From: Bacillus tuaregi
GTDB lineage: Bacteria > Bacillota > Bacilli > Bacillales > Cytobacillaceae
Direction: 5' to 3'
NCBI RefSeq assembly: GCF_900104575.1
Contig: NZ_LT629731.1
Coordinates: forward strand, 1,657,051-1,721,050
Length of the DNA: 64,000 nt
The notes beneath the pieces are model-generated. The model searched no databases and was not told the origin of the DNA. It saw only the letters and a program-made list of their open reading frames with translations. Positions 18,791-26,442 of the stretch are shown in pieces (position 1 is the stretch's first letter; the number at the start of each line of letters is the position of its first letter). The translations under genes and the position numbers were made by a program.

Positions 18791-19086
18791 TGAGTGAACA
18801 AAAAAACTATCAGTCTATCGAAGAAAAGCAGTATCTTGTTCGCTTTAACGCTGATACAAAATCACATCTCCATGTAAAAGATCCGGATATTTGTCTGACA
18901 CAGTGTCCAGATAAAATTTGTACCATCTTTTGTCCTGCTGAAATTTATAAATGGGAAGATATCCGGATGCACGTCGGGTATGAAGGCTGTCATGAATGCG
19001 GTAGCTGCCGTATCGGCTGCCCGCATCAAAATATCCAATGGGAGTATCCAAAAGGTGGTCATGGTATTGTCTTTAGATTAGGTTAA
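18790..19086 (+). CDS. fixX: FixX ferredoxin-like protein
   Basis: A 98-aa ferredoxin-like iron-sulfur protein, the usual size for FixX. Cysteines are arranged as C-x3-C-x3-C-x3-C in the N-terminal half and as CHECGSCRIGC near the C terminus, the latter consistent with a 4Fe-4S cluster. It is the last gene of fixABCX and is followed by a hairpin terminator. No nitrogen-fixation genes are visible, so the complex probably serves another reductive pathway. Confidence 0.88.
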   Translation: MSEQKNYQSIEEKQYLVRFNADTKSHLHVKDPDICLTQCPDKICTIFCPAEIYKWEDIRMHVGYEGCHECGSCRIGCPHQNIQWEYPKGGHGIVFRLG

Positions 19087-19104
19087 TCTTTAAGGGTGAT
19101 TTGG

Positions 19105-19130
19105 GCTAACGTCATGTTAGCTCTTTTTTA
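19105..19130 (+). terminator. Terminator of fixABCX
   Basis: GCTAAC/GTTAGC stem with a five-base loop followed by a T run. Confidence 0.7.
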
Positions 19131-19143
19131 TTTGACCCGTTCA

Positions 19144-19168
19144 TATATTGACCATATTGGTCAATATA
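19144..19168. promoter_or_regulatory. Perfect palindromic operator candidate
   Basis: Eleven-base arms TATATTGACCA and TGGTCAATATA flank the three-base spacer TAT. The dyad is typical of a dimeric (TetR- or MarR-like) repressor site. It lies 36 bases after the fixX terminator and 230 bases before the truncated haemoglobin start. No regulator gene is adjacent. Confidence 0.5.
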
Positions 19169-19398
19169 ATAGGATGGATAATAGGGTATAAGGTATTAAT
19201 TTCGGAACTATGCTAAAGCTTTTAGACTAATTATATTGAATTATTAGAAAATATTTTCCGGGAAATAGATAATGATTTTCCAAAAATTAAAATCAGCTAA
19301 TACCATAATAGAAAACGAAATATTTTTCATGATTGGATAAAAATCAACTCTCTTAGGCAAAATATGTCAGTATTAAAAACTAGGGAGGACGTAAGGAC

Positions 19399-19761
19399 AT
19401 GACTGAAACATTGTATGATAAAGTTGGTGGAGAAGAAGCTATTGCAAAGGTTGTTGATTATTTTTATCATGAGCTCGTGCTAAAGGATGAGACGGTTAAT
19501 CAATTCTTTGAAAACACAGATATGGAAAAACAACGAAGACATCAAACAAAGTTTATCAGCTTTGCTTTAGGGGGGCCAAATCAATATTCTGGTCAATCGA
19601 TGGCAAAGGCACATGAAGGCATGAATCTGCAGCCAGAGCATTTTCAAGCTATTGTCAATCACCTCCATGACGCATTGGCTCATTTTGGCGTAAATGAAAG
19701 TGATATTGATACCGCTTTAACGAAAGTAGCTACTTTAAAGGATGATATCATATATAAATAG
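19399..19761 (+). CDS. glbN: Group I truncated haemoglobin
   Basis: A 120-aa truncated globin, TrHbN (group I) type, beginning TLYDKVGGEEAI. The proximal haem histidine is expected in the AKAHEGMNL segment near residue 75, and a candidate distal tyrosine is in VVDYFYHEL. Such proteins bind oxygen and nitric oxide. A GGGAGGACG ribosome site precedes the ATG. It is monocistronic with a strong terminator. Downstream of fixABCX it may reflect a shared low-oxygen theme, but the two are separated by a terminator. Confidence 0.88.
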   Translation: MTETLYDKVGGEEAIAKVVDYFYHELVLKDETVNQFFENTDMEKQRRHQTKFISFALGGPNQYSGQSMAKAHEGMNLQPEHFQAIVNHLHDALAHFGVNESDIDTALTKVATLKDDIIYK

Positions 19762-19767
19762 ATTTGG

Positions 19768-19803
19768 ATGCCGGCATTCCTTAAGGATGGCCGGCATTTT
19801 TAG
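19768..19803 (+). terminator. Terminator after glbN
   Basis: ATGCCGGC/GCCGGCAT stem with a secondary TCC/GGA stem inside, followed by a T run. Confidence 0.8.
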
Positions 19804-19915
19804 TGATAAAGAAGGCTTTGAAAGGACAAATTGATTCAAGTTCTGATATAATAGTTTTAATATTATGTAAAAATCATTATAATACATATTAGTAGTAGAA
19901 GATGGAGGTATCACA

Positions 19916-20380
19916 ATGGGACAAGTAATAAAAAAAGAATTCGAAATTATTAGAACCAGATTACATGCTAGACTAGCAGAAATACCTGAAAACATGGCGG
20001 ACATTCAACCAGAAGGCTTTAACAATAATATTCGTTGGAATATTGGGCATTTATTATTAGTAACTGAAAATTTCCTCTTTCCAGGAGAAGGAAATCTTCC
20101 AGCCTTGTATACTGAGTTATTTGCGCCGCGTACTAAGCCTGCTGACTGGTCTGGTGAGGTTCCAACGATTGCAGCACTTGTACAGAATTTAGAAGCACAA
20201 TATAATCGTATGCTGAAAATTCCTAATGAAAAGTTTGATGAAAAGCTAGCTGAGCCTATCTTAGGTAATGCTACAGTCGGTGAACTAGCTGTTTTCGGCT
20301 GTTTCCACGAATCGTATCATTTAGGACAAATTATGGCCATGAAACGAACCATTGAAGCTGCGTTAGCTAAAACAGAATAA
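19916..20380 (+). CDS. DinB/YfiT-family protein
   Basis: A 154-aa four-helix-bundle protein of the DinB superfamily. Candidate metal-ligand histidines sit in NIGHLLLV (near residue 45) and in HESYHLGQ (near residue 127), the spacing expected of the family. Some relatives are thiol-dependent (bacillithiol) transferases; the substrate here is unknown. GGAGGTATCACA precedes the ATG. It is monocistronic with its own terminator. Confidence 0.82.
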   Translation: MGQVIKKEFEIIRTRLHARLAEIPENMADIQPEGFNNNIRWNIGHLLLVTENFLFPGEGNLPALYTELFAPRTKPADWSGEVPTIAALVQNLEAQYNRMLKIPNEKFDEKLAEPILGNATVGELAVFGCFHESYHLGQIMAMKRTIEAALAKTE

Positions 20381-20387
20381 TACCGAA

Positions 20388-20415
20388 AGGCTGAATTCAA
20401 CTTTGAATTCAGCCT
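20388..20415. terminator. Hairpin between convergent genes
   Basis: AGGCTGAATTCAA and TTGAATTCAGCCT are perfectly complementary. It lies between the DinB gene and the convergent membrane-protein gene; the T tract is weak. Confidence 0.65.
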
Positions 20416-20443
20416 ATCATATTTATATTTGATTGCGCTTTGA

Positions 20444-21037
20444 TTAATCCCAGCCTGCCTGAGCATTCAATTTCGTTCTTGTCACATCCTCATTGTTTCC
20501 TCTCCACAAGGAGATGCCAAGCAGTAAAAAGGCAATCCCGGCTAACGCCTGAGAAATCCACAACCCAAATGGCGCTAATACAGCGATGACAGCAAGGACA
20601 AGAAGAGCCAATCCCCACCTAGTGTGAACACCCTTCCAAAAGGAAATCACGGCGAATAATAATAGGCCAACTAATACAGTATAAAGGGAAAGATTCACCC
20701 CGAAAACCGTTGTATGCAACCCAGATTCCATTAATTCAGGGGCACTCTGCTTAATATCTGCCACCACAAAGGTTTCAAACCATTTATAGCCCAGCCAGAG
20801 AAAGGTACCAAGTGATAAAAAAATAAAACTAAAAAGACCTAATCCGCCAAAGCTTTTATACTGTGAAAGATATAGACCTAAGATACCAAAGGCCATTAAA
20901 CTGTACCCAACCTGGTTAAAATAGGTTGCGATAAAAGAATCTTGGTCAAAATAAAACCATACCTGAACAAGTGCAACTGCCCCCCCTCCTATAATTGAAC
21001 TTAATCCAAAAAGGCGAAGCATGATGGAAAATGTCAT
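20444..21037 (-). CDS. Hypothetical membrane protein, about six segments
   Basis: A 197-aa hydrophobic protein with roughly six predicted membrane segments and no recognised motif. The ATG at 21037 follows an AGAGGTG ribosome site; a GTG nine bases earlier is in frame but overlaps that site. The C-terminal tail is hydrophilic. I cannot assign a function; neighbours are not functionally linked. Confidence 0.6.
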   Translation of the reverse strand: MTFSIMLRLFGLSSIIGGGAVALVQVWFYFDQDSFIATYFNQVGYSLMAFGILGLYLSQYKSFGGLGLFSFIFLSLGTFLWLGYKWFETFVVADIKQSAPELMESGLHTTVFGVNLSLYTVLVGLLLFAVISFWKGVHTRWGLALLVLAVIAVLAPFGLWISQALAGIAFLLLGISLWRGNNEDVTRTKLNAQAGWD

Positions 21038-21276
21038 TTTAATCACCTCTATACGGATTTATGTGTACTGTACAGTTCATTATATGCTCCTGCATTTCTA
21101 TTTATGGTTGAGTGATATATTGAACTTAACTGGCGATAACAGGAAGGATACGTTCGTTTAGATATTGTTGGAAAAGTATTTCCAAAGTGATATATACTAT
21201 ATGGAGAGATTGATTAGAAGAAACTTCACTCTTTGAAAACAATCTGGAAAGTATCGATAGGAAGGAGTGTATGATT

Positions 21277-21852
21277 ATGAAAAAGGGCTTTCTTGGATTA
21301 GGATTAATAGCGGCAGTGATTGTCATTTTTGGCATCATGTTAGCCTCTAGCTACAATGGCTTTGTTGATTTAGAGGAAAACGTGGATCAATCCTATGCGC
21401 AAATTGAAAATCAACTGCAAAGACGGCTTGATTTAATTCCAAATCTTGTGAATACAGTAAAAGGATACGCTTCACATGAAGAAGAAGTATTGACTGAGAT
21501 TTCTGATGCCCGGGCGAGACTTGCAGGTGCCGGCTCACCAGAGGAAGAAGCAACGGCAAATGCTGAATTATCAGGTGCCTTAAGCCGATTACTTGTAGTG
21601 GTAGAGAATTATCCCAATTTAAAAGCGGACCAACAGTTCACGCAATTAATGGATGAATTGGCAGGGACAGAGAATCGAATCTCAGTAGCCCGTAAAGATT
21701 ATAATGATCAGGTGGCCGTCTATAACAAAAAGGTAAAAAGCTTTCCGGGTGTGATCGTGGCAAATGTGACCGGATTTGATCAGAAAGAATATTTTGAAGC
21801 GGATCCTTCAGCAGCGAAAGCGCCAAGTGTTGACTTTGGAGATAATCAATAA
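21277..21852 (+). CDS. LemA-family membrane-anchored protein
   Basis: A 191-aa LemA-family protein. An N-terminal membrane segment (GFLGLGLIAAVIVIFGIMLA) is followed by a helical extracellular domain with the family motif QIENQLQRRLDLIPNLVNTV. Function is unknown. The ATG at 21277 is preferred over ATG 21271 because GGAAGGAG is better spaced (nine versus three bases). The stop overlaps the following TPM gene by one base; LemA-TPM pairs are common in bacteria and suggest the two act together at the cell surface. Confidence 0.85.
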   Translation: MKKGFLGLGLIAAVIVIFGIMLASSYNGFVDLEENVDQSYAQIENQLQRRLDLIPNLVNTVKGYASHEEEVLTEISDARARLAGAGSPEEEATANAELSGALSRLLVVVENYPNLKADQQFTQLMDELAGTENRISVARKDYNDQVAVYNKKVKSFPGVIVANVTGFDQKEYFEADPSAAKAPSVDFGDNQ

Positions 21853-22625
21853 TGAAAGCACTGCGGATCTTCAGCATTTTATGGCTGCTACTCCCTTTTA
21901 TAGGAGGGAAGGCAGAGGCTGAAGAAATTCAAATTCCTCCACCGGTCGGAGATATCTATGTTCAAGATTTTGCGGGTGTTTTAACTGAGCAGGAAGTTCT
22001 AGAATTGCGAAGCATCGGCAGGTCACTTGAGGACCAAACGACAGCACAAATTGTTGTGTTAACGATTGATTCCATCGGCGATAGTACTGTCGAAGAATTT
22101 GCAAATGAGGCGTTCCGGCAATACGGAATTGGAAATGCAGAACAAAATAATGGGATATTACTACTCATTGGGATGAATCCTTCTCCAGGAATGGAGGATC
22201 GGCCGTTAAGAATTGAGGTAGGCTATGGCTTAGAAGGTCGCCTTCCTGATGGAAAGGTTGGTCGGATTCTTGATGACATCACAATACCCTATTTGAAAAA
22301 TGAACAACTTGGATTTGCTATTACGGAAACCTACAAGGTTTTAGCTAATGAAGTATACAGTGAATATGGAATTGAAGGAGCACAACAATCTGTTGAAGTT
22401 CCGTTAGTTGAGACAACAGAAGATGAGGGAGTCGGAATTCCCTCATGGCTGTTGCTGATTATTGTTGTAATTGTTATATTTTTAGATTTTAAATTTTTTG
22501 GTGGATTCCTAACCCATATTTTATTATCTATCCTGTCTCGTGGCGGGGGCAGAGGTGGAGGAGATGGTCCACGCGGTGGGGGAGGAGGATCCTCTGGAGG
22601 CGGTGGTGCAAGCAGGGGGTGGTAA
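21852..22625 (+). CDS. TPM-domain (YgcG-like) membrane protein
   Basis: A 257-aa protein with an N-terminal signal peptide, an extracellular TPM domain (VQDFAGVLTEQEV to about residue 165), one membrane segment (WLLLIIVVIVIFLDF near 200) and a C-terminal glycine/serine-rich tail. The TPM domain is found in YgcG/Psb32-like proteins thought to act in membrane protein quality control or repair. It is coupled to the upstream LemA gene through TAATG. Confidence 0.85.
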   Translation: MKALRIFSILWLLLPFIGGKAEAEEIQIPPPVGDIYVQDFAGVLTEQEVLELRSIGRSLEDQTTAQIVVLTIDSIGDSTVEEFANEAFRQYGIGNAEQNNGILLLIGMNPSPGMEDRPLRIEVGYGLEGRLPDGKVGRILDDITIPYLKNEQLGFAITETYKVLANEVYSEYGIEGAQQSVEVPLVETTEDEGVGIPSWLLLIIVVIVIFLDFKFFGGFLTHILLSILSRGGGRGGGDGPRGGGGGSSGGGGASRGW

Positions 22626-22655
22626 CTAGCAGATCTGTATGGTCGCGCTTAAATA

Positions 22656-22694
22656 AAAAAGTCTTGATGATGGGAGTATCGTCAAGACTTTTTG
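22656..22694. terminator. Bidirectional terminator
   Basis: AAAAAGTCTTGA and TCAAGACTTTTT form a stem extended by wobble pairs. It serves the TPM gene and the convergent kinase gene. Confidence 0.8.
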
Positions 22695-22710
22695 TTTTTC
22701 CTAATTATTG

Positions 22711-23982
22711 TTAAGCACTGAAGCTTTCATTTTCAAAGATTGGGAGCTTTAATGTAAAACAGGTTCCTTTTCCATACTCGCTGCTTACCTGGATGGTCCC
22801 ATGCATGCTTTTTATAATACTATAGGAGACCATCATGCCTAAGCCGGTTCCTTTTTCCTTTGTTGTAAAATAAGGTTCGCCAAGACGATTAATTTGCTCT
22901 TGTGTCATGCCGTTTCCTTCATCCTGAATATTTATTTGAACCTGATTGTCGATATAACCATTCGTAATGGTTAGCTCACCATTGGATTTCATCGACTCGA
23001 TTCCATTCTTCAAAATATTAATTAAACATTGCTGGAATTTTTTTCTTTCTCCTTTTGTAAAATAATCATGGTCCAGGAGCGTTAGCTTTATTTCCACCCC
23101 ATTCATGGTTGCTAAAGGAATCACAACCTTTACAGCATGCTGAATTTCTTCGTTTATGTTGATTTTTTCTTCCCGATCTGGTGTAGGCTTTGCAAAGGTT
23201 AAGTAATCGTTTATAACCTCTGTTGCTCGGTCCAATTCTTTTAAAGCGATGTCACTATACTGTTTTCTTGAATCCTCATTGATATCATCTGATAATAATT
23301 GAATAAAGCCCCTTGCTGCTGTCAGAGGGTTACGTACCTCATGTGAAATGCTTGCGGCCAAATGGCTGACCGTTTGTAATTTCTCTGCTTTAATAAGCTT
23401 TTGCAATACCTGGAAATTGGTTTTTATTCCTTCCCATAAAAAGGTTGCCATTGACATGGCAATGGTATGGATAATGGATAGCTGTAACCAAAACTTAATA
23501 CTAATTTCATAATTAAATTGAACCTTTGCTAGCAGCAGCGTAAAGGAAATTCCGATAAATGTTAGGATTAAATTTAAAATGACCTTATGCTTCAGCAGCA
23601 GCTTTGAGTAAAACTTCGAGATGAAAATAATGATAAATCCCAAAATCGTAAAGGATACTAGTGAGGAATAAAAACCGTCACCACCCTGAACATAACGAAT
23701 GATAAGCGTTAAGATCATCATCAGATAACCCAATTTATATCCACCGTATAGTCCGCCTAAAATAAAAGGAATCCATCGTAAATCCCAAATGAAATTTTCA
23801 TTTGTGTATACAGGAAACATCATACATAAGATGAGAGAAATGATTGGAAATAGAGAAAGAGTCCAGTCTCGTATGCTTTCCAAACGGTATGCATATTTAA
23901 ACATGTATAGGATTTGCATTAGGCATAACGCCAGCAGAATAAATAAAAAATTGATAAGTAAATCTTTTGTAACAAGATCCAT
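22711..23982 (-). CDS. Membrane sensor histidine kinase (sporulation-kinase-like)
   Basis: A 423-aa histidine kinase. Five to six membrane segments in residues 1-185 resemble the 5TM-LYT sensor of KinB-like kinases. A HisKA domain follows with phosphoacceptor H214 in SHEVRNPLT, then an ATPase domain with N box (NILKNGIESM), G1 (DEGNGM) and G2 (GTGLGM). No response regulator is adjacent, so it may feed the sporulation phosphorelay, as orphan kinases often do in bacilli. The signal is unknown. Confidence 0.85.
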   Translation of the reverse strand: MDLVTKDLLINFLFILLALCLMQILYMFKYAYRLESIRDWTLSLFPIISLILCMMFPVYTNENFIWDLRWIPFILGGLYGGYKLGYLMMILTLIIRYVQGGDGFYSSLVSFTILGFIIIFISKFYSKLLLKHKVILNLILTFIGISFTLLLAKVQFNYEISIKFWLQLSIIHTIAMSMATFLWEGIKTNFQVLQKLIKAEKLQTVSHLAASISHEVRNPLTAARGFIQLLSDDINEDSRKQYSDIALKELDRATEVINDYLTFAKPTPDREEKININEEIQHAVKVVIPLATMNGVEIKLTLLDHDYFTKGERKKFQQCLINILKNGIESMKSNGELTITNGYIDNQVQINIQDEGNGMTQEQINRLGEPYFTTKEKGTGLGMMVSYSIIKSMHGTIQVSSEYGKGTCFTLKLPIFENESFSA

Positions 23983-24274
23983 AGGTGCACCGTGCCTTCA
24001 AGAATTTTAAATTTTCACAAATTATAATAAAATCATACCAAGAGACGGAATTTTTTGCTAGAAAAAAATAACAAAATACTAGTTTTGTTCATAAGGTTTG
24101 AAATTAGCTGCGATATATTTTTTTCTTTAAGTAGAGAAGTCCTCGAATTTTAGGGTTAAACAATCTAGCTGTGATATATATCACTTTAAATGCGGTAGAA
24201 AAGTACTATTCTGAATTTTGGAGGAAATAGAGAACAATTAATTCAACTAGCAGCAAAGAGGAGAGAATAGGTGG

Positions 24275-26011
24275 ATGAAAAGAGGAATTACATGGCAGCT
24301 TGGTATGATGATAGTTTGTGTACTATTTGTTTCAATGTTGATTACATCTGTATCTAACTACTGGGTAACGTATAAACATACATATAGAGCTGCGGGAATT
24401 GAAGCAGTTGGATGCGCTAACATCACAACAGGTTTAATTTCACCAGGTGATATTGAGAAAGCAATCAATGGGGATATAATAACACGTGAAGCATTAGAAA
24501 AGACGATTAGCTGGACAGTCGAACATAAACAAATTTTTGAAAATCAATATATCATTCAAATGGATGGGACAATCCTAGCAGCTGATGAGAGTATGAAAAA
24601 ACAAGGATTTAAGGCTGGGGATACTTTCTACATTGATGAACAACTAATCGAGACGCTAAAGGAAACAAAGCATCCACAATACTCTGATATCTATGAGTTT
24701 GGCGGTATGAAACGTTTAACCGGGTACGCTCCGATTTTTAAGGACCATGATCCTAGTAAAGAAATCATTGCATTAAATGCTATTGACTTCGATGCAAAAA
24801 TCGTAACTGAAAGAACCTGGGAGTCTGTGAAGGGAACTGTTATCTTGGGTCTGTTGCCAATGATTATCGCATGTTTGATCACTATCTGGATGATTAGAAG
24901 AAGAACAAAACCAATCACTAGTTTAATAGAGTATGCAAAATGCATTGCAGACGGTGATCTATCTGTTGAAAATGTTAATACGAAAAATAATGATGAAATT
25001 GGCGAATTGGGTAATGCCCTTAATTTTATGGCAAAAAATTTACGTGAACTGATTCAGCAGGTTAGCTCCAGTGCCGAACGTGTAGCTACTTCCTCCGTGG
25101 ACTTACATCAAATAGCAAAGCAAACGAATCATGCAACAGAGCAGATTTCCATATCGATGAGTGAAATCGCATACAGTGTTGACAAACAAGTTCAAAGTGT
25201 AGAAGAAACTGCTCAAACCGTAAGTGAAATTTCAGCTGGAGTCAATGTAATTTCCGATAATGCCCATAGTGTTACCATGACTGCAAAGAAGACCTCTGAA
25301 AAAGCGGAAGAAGGCGGTCTAGCCATCAAAACAGCCGTAAATCAAATGAATTCCATTCAGGAAACAGTTAATGGGCTAGCCGAAGCGGTAAAAGGATTAG
25401 GAGTCCGATCAGAGGAAATTGGTCAAATTGTTGAGGTAATTACCGGGATTGCAGCTCAAACTAATTTACTAGCCTTAAATGCAGCAATTGAAGCAGCCAG
25501 GGCAGGGGAGCATGGACGAGGTTTTGCCGTTGTAGCAGGTGAAGTTCGAAAATTAGCTGAACAATCAGCTATGTCAGCAAAACAAATTTCAATCTTAATC
25601 TCGACGATTCAGGATGATACGAGTAAAGCAGTTCTTTCGATGGAAGTGGTTTCGAAAGAAGTAGCATCAGGAATTGAAGTGGTTCATACGGCAGGCGGCT
25701 CCTTTGAAATTATTGAGGAATCGATTTTTGAGGTAACAGAGCAGATTCAAGCCGTATCTGCAGCAGTTCATCAAATGGTAGCAGGTACGGAGCAAATGGT
25801 TCAATCTATGCGATTTATTACAGATGCTGCGGAAAATGCTGCATCGGGCACACAGCAAGTGTCGGCAGCAACCGATGAACAGCTGGCCTCAATGGAAGAA
25901 ATCTCAGCCTCTGCAAGTATCTTATCTAATATGGCAGAGGAACTCCAGGTAATTATCAAGAAATTTAACTTCATTCAGCAGAAGTCCTCCACTTCTACAA
26001 GTGGGGGATGA
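24275..26011 (+). CDS. Methyl-accepting chemotaxis protein with element-encoded C terminus
   Basis: A 578-aa chemoreceptor. TM1 is near residues 8-30, followed by an extracellular sensor domain of about 155 residues. TM2 is near 186-207, then HAMP and the signalling domain with the hairpin tip [27 protein letters not shown] precedes the start. The last fifteen codons (F564-G578) and the stop lie inside a dispersed repeat that begins at 25964, so the native end has been replaced. Relatives usually end soon after a KKF-like segment, which is still present, so function is probably kept. Confidence 0.88.
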   Translation: MKRGITWQLGMMIVCVLFVSMLITSVSNYWVTYKHTYRAAGIEAVGCANITTGLISPGDIEKAINGDIITREALEKTISWTVEHKQIFENQYIIQMDGTILAADESMKKQGFKAGDTFYIDEQLIETLKETKHPQYSDIYEFGGMKRLTGYAPIFKDHDPSKEIIALNAIDFDAKIVTERTWESVKGTVILGLLPMIIACLITIWMIRRRTKPITSLIEYAKCIADGDLSVENVNTKNNDEIGELGNALNFMAKNLRELIQQVSSSAERVATSSVDLHQIAKQTNHATEQISISMSEIAYSVDKQVQSVEETAQTVSEISAGVNVISDNAHSVTMTAKKTSEKAEEGGLAIKTAVNQMNSIQETVNGLAEAVKGLGVRSEEIGQIVEVITGIAAQTNLLALNAAIEAARAGEHGRGFAVVAGEVRKLAEQSAMSAKQISILISTIQDDTSKAVLSMEVVSKEVASGIEVVHTAGGSFEIIEESIFEVTEQIQAVSAAVHQMVAGTEQMVQSMRFITDAAENAASGTQQVSAATDEQLASMEEISASASILSNMAEELQVIIKKFNFIQQKSSTSTSGG

Positions 26012-26155
26012 ATGCAAATCGTACTTCGATTCAGTGGAGGTTCAAACCCCGGCTGAATGAAGTTAAGCCTCCGGCGGATGTCACGGATTTTTTAAAGGTA
26101 GTTTACCCGAGCGAGCTCAGGTAATCCGGACGCAAATTCGACGGGCGAATTTGAT
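25964..26155 (+). repeat. Dispersed structured repeat, copy 1 (IS200/IS605-like non-autonomous element)
   Basis: A 192-base element closely similar to 34733-34923, with partial copies at 51541-51653 and 61490-61560. It starts at TTTAAC and ends in GAATTTGAT. It holds a 14-base inverted repeat (TTAACTTCATTCAG/CTGAATGAAGTTAA) enclosing a stem TCCTCCACTT/AAGTGGGGGA. A right-end hairpin CAAATTCG/CGAATTTG closes it. No target duplication is visible. The hairpins and fixed 5' TTTAA resemble transposase-less IS200/IS605 (TnpB/omega-RNA-type) ends; that affiliation is inference. Confidence 0.75.
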
Positions 26156-26172
26156 AATTCAATAATAAAAAG

Positions 26173-26346
26173 AGGAATACTTTCAACTAAATGGTGGATA
26201 GAAAAGGCGATATCATTTTCTTGTAATCTAACTGCTAAATCTAGAGGCAAAACTAGTTGATTCATGTTATAATCTTTAAACATAAGGACCCTTCTTTCTG
26301 ATTTTATTTGGTGTGGTAACTTAATTTTATCAGAAGTGGTCCTTAT
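26173..26346 (-). mobile_element. IS1182-family transposase remnant (5' fragment)
   Basis: On the minus strand from ATG 26283, 37 codons read MFKDYNMNQLVLPLDL and onward to HHLVESIP, the N terminus of IS1182-family transposases. Homology stops abruptly and AT-rich sequence then runs into repeat copy 1. Upstream, TAAGGACCACTTCTGAT and an imperfect partner (26281-26346) resemble an IS end. The gene is dead: over 90 percent of the transposase is missing. Only one end of the element is seen. Confidence 0.62.
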
Positions 26347-26363
26347 TTAATGTAAAAATATTT

Positions 26364-26408
26364 AAAACCGGTGAAATTTTACTTGTCGTAAAATTTCACC
26401 GGTTTTTT
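26364..26408 (-). terminator. Terminator downstream of the ABC1 kinase gene
   Basis: A 19-base perfect stem (AAAACCGGTGAAATTTTAC and its complement) with a five-base loop and T tracts on both strands. Confidence 0.88.
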
Positions 26409-26442
26409 CATTTCAGAGGAGGGTTTTGTCCCAGCCTCTTTT

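Larger units (their letters stand above)
19087..19398 (+). other. Intergenic region between fixX and glbN
   Basis: A 312-base stretch without a gene. It contains the fixX terminator, a perfect 25-base palindrome (19144-19168) and AT-rich sequence leading to the truncated haemoglobin. No small ORF with a ribosome site was seen. Confidence 0.6.

Noticed and set aside
24110-24200. Sigma-D promoters upstream of the chemoreceptor (two GATATA-containing repeats)
   Set aside because: The -10-like boxes have two or more mismatches and the -35 spacing is wrong in one of them; too weak to list.
25984-26070. tRNA-like T-loop sequence GGTTCAAACCCC in the dispersed repeat
   Set aside because: No acceptor stem, anticodon arm or CCA-compatible end surrounds it; the sequence is the loop of an element hairpin and is not preserved in copy 3.
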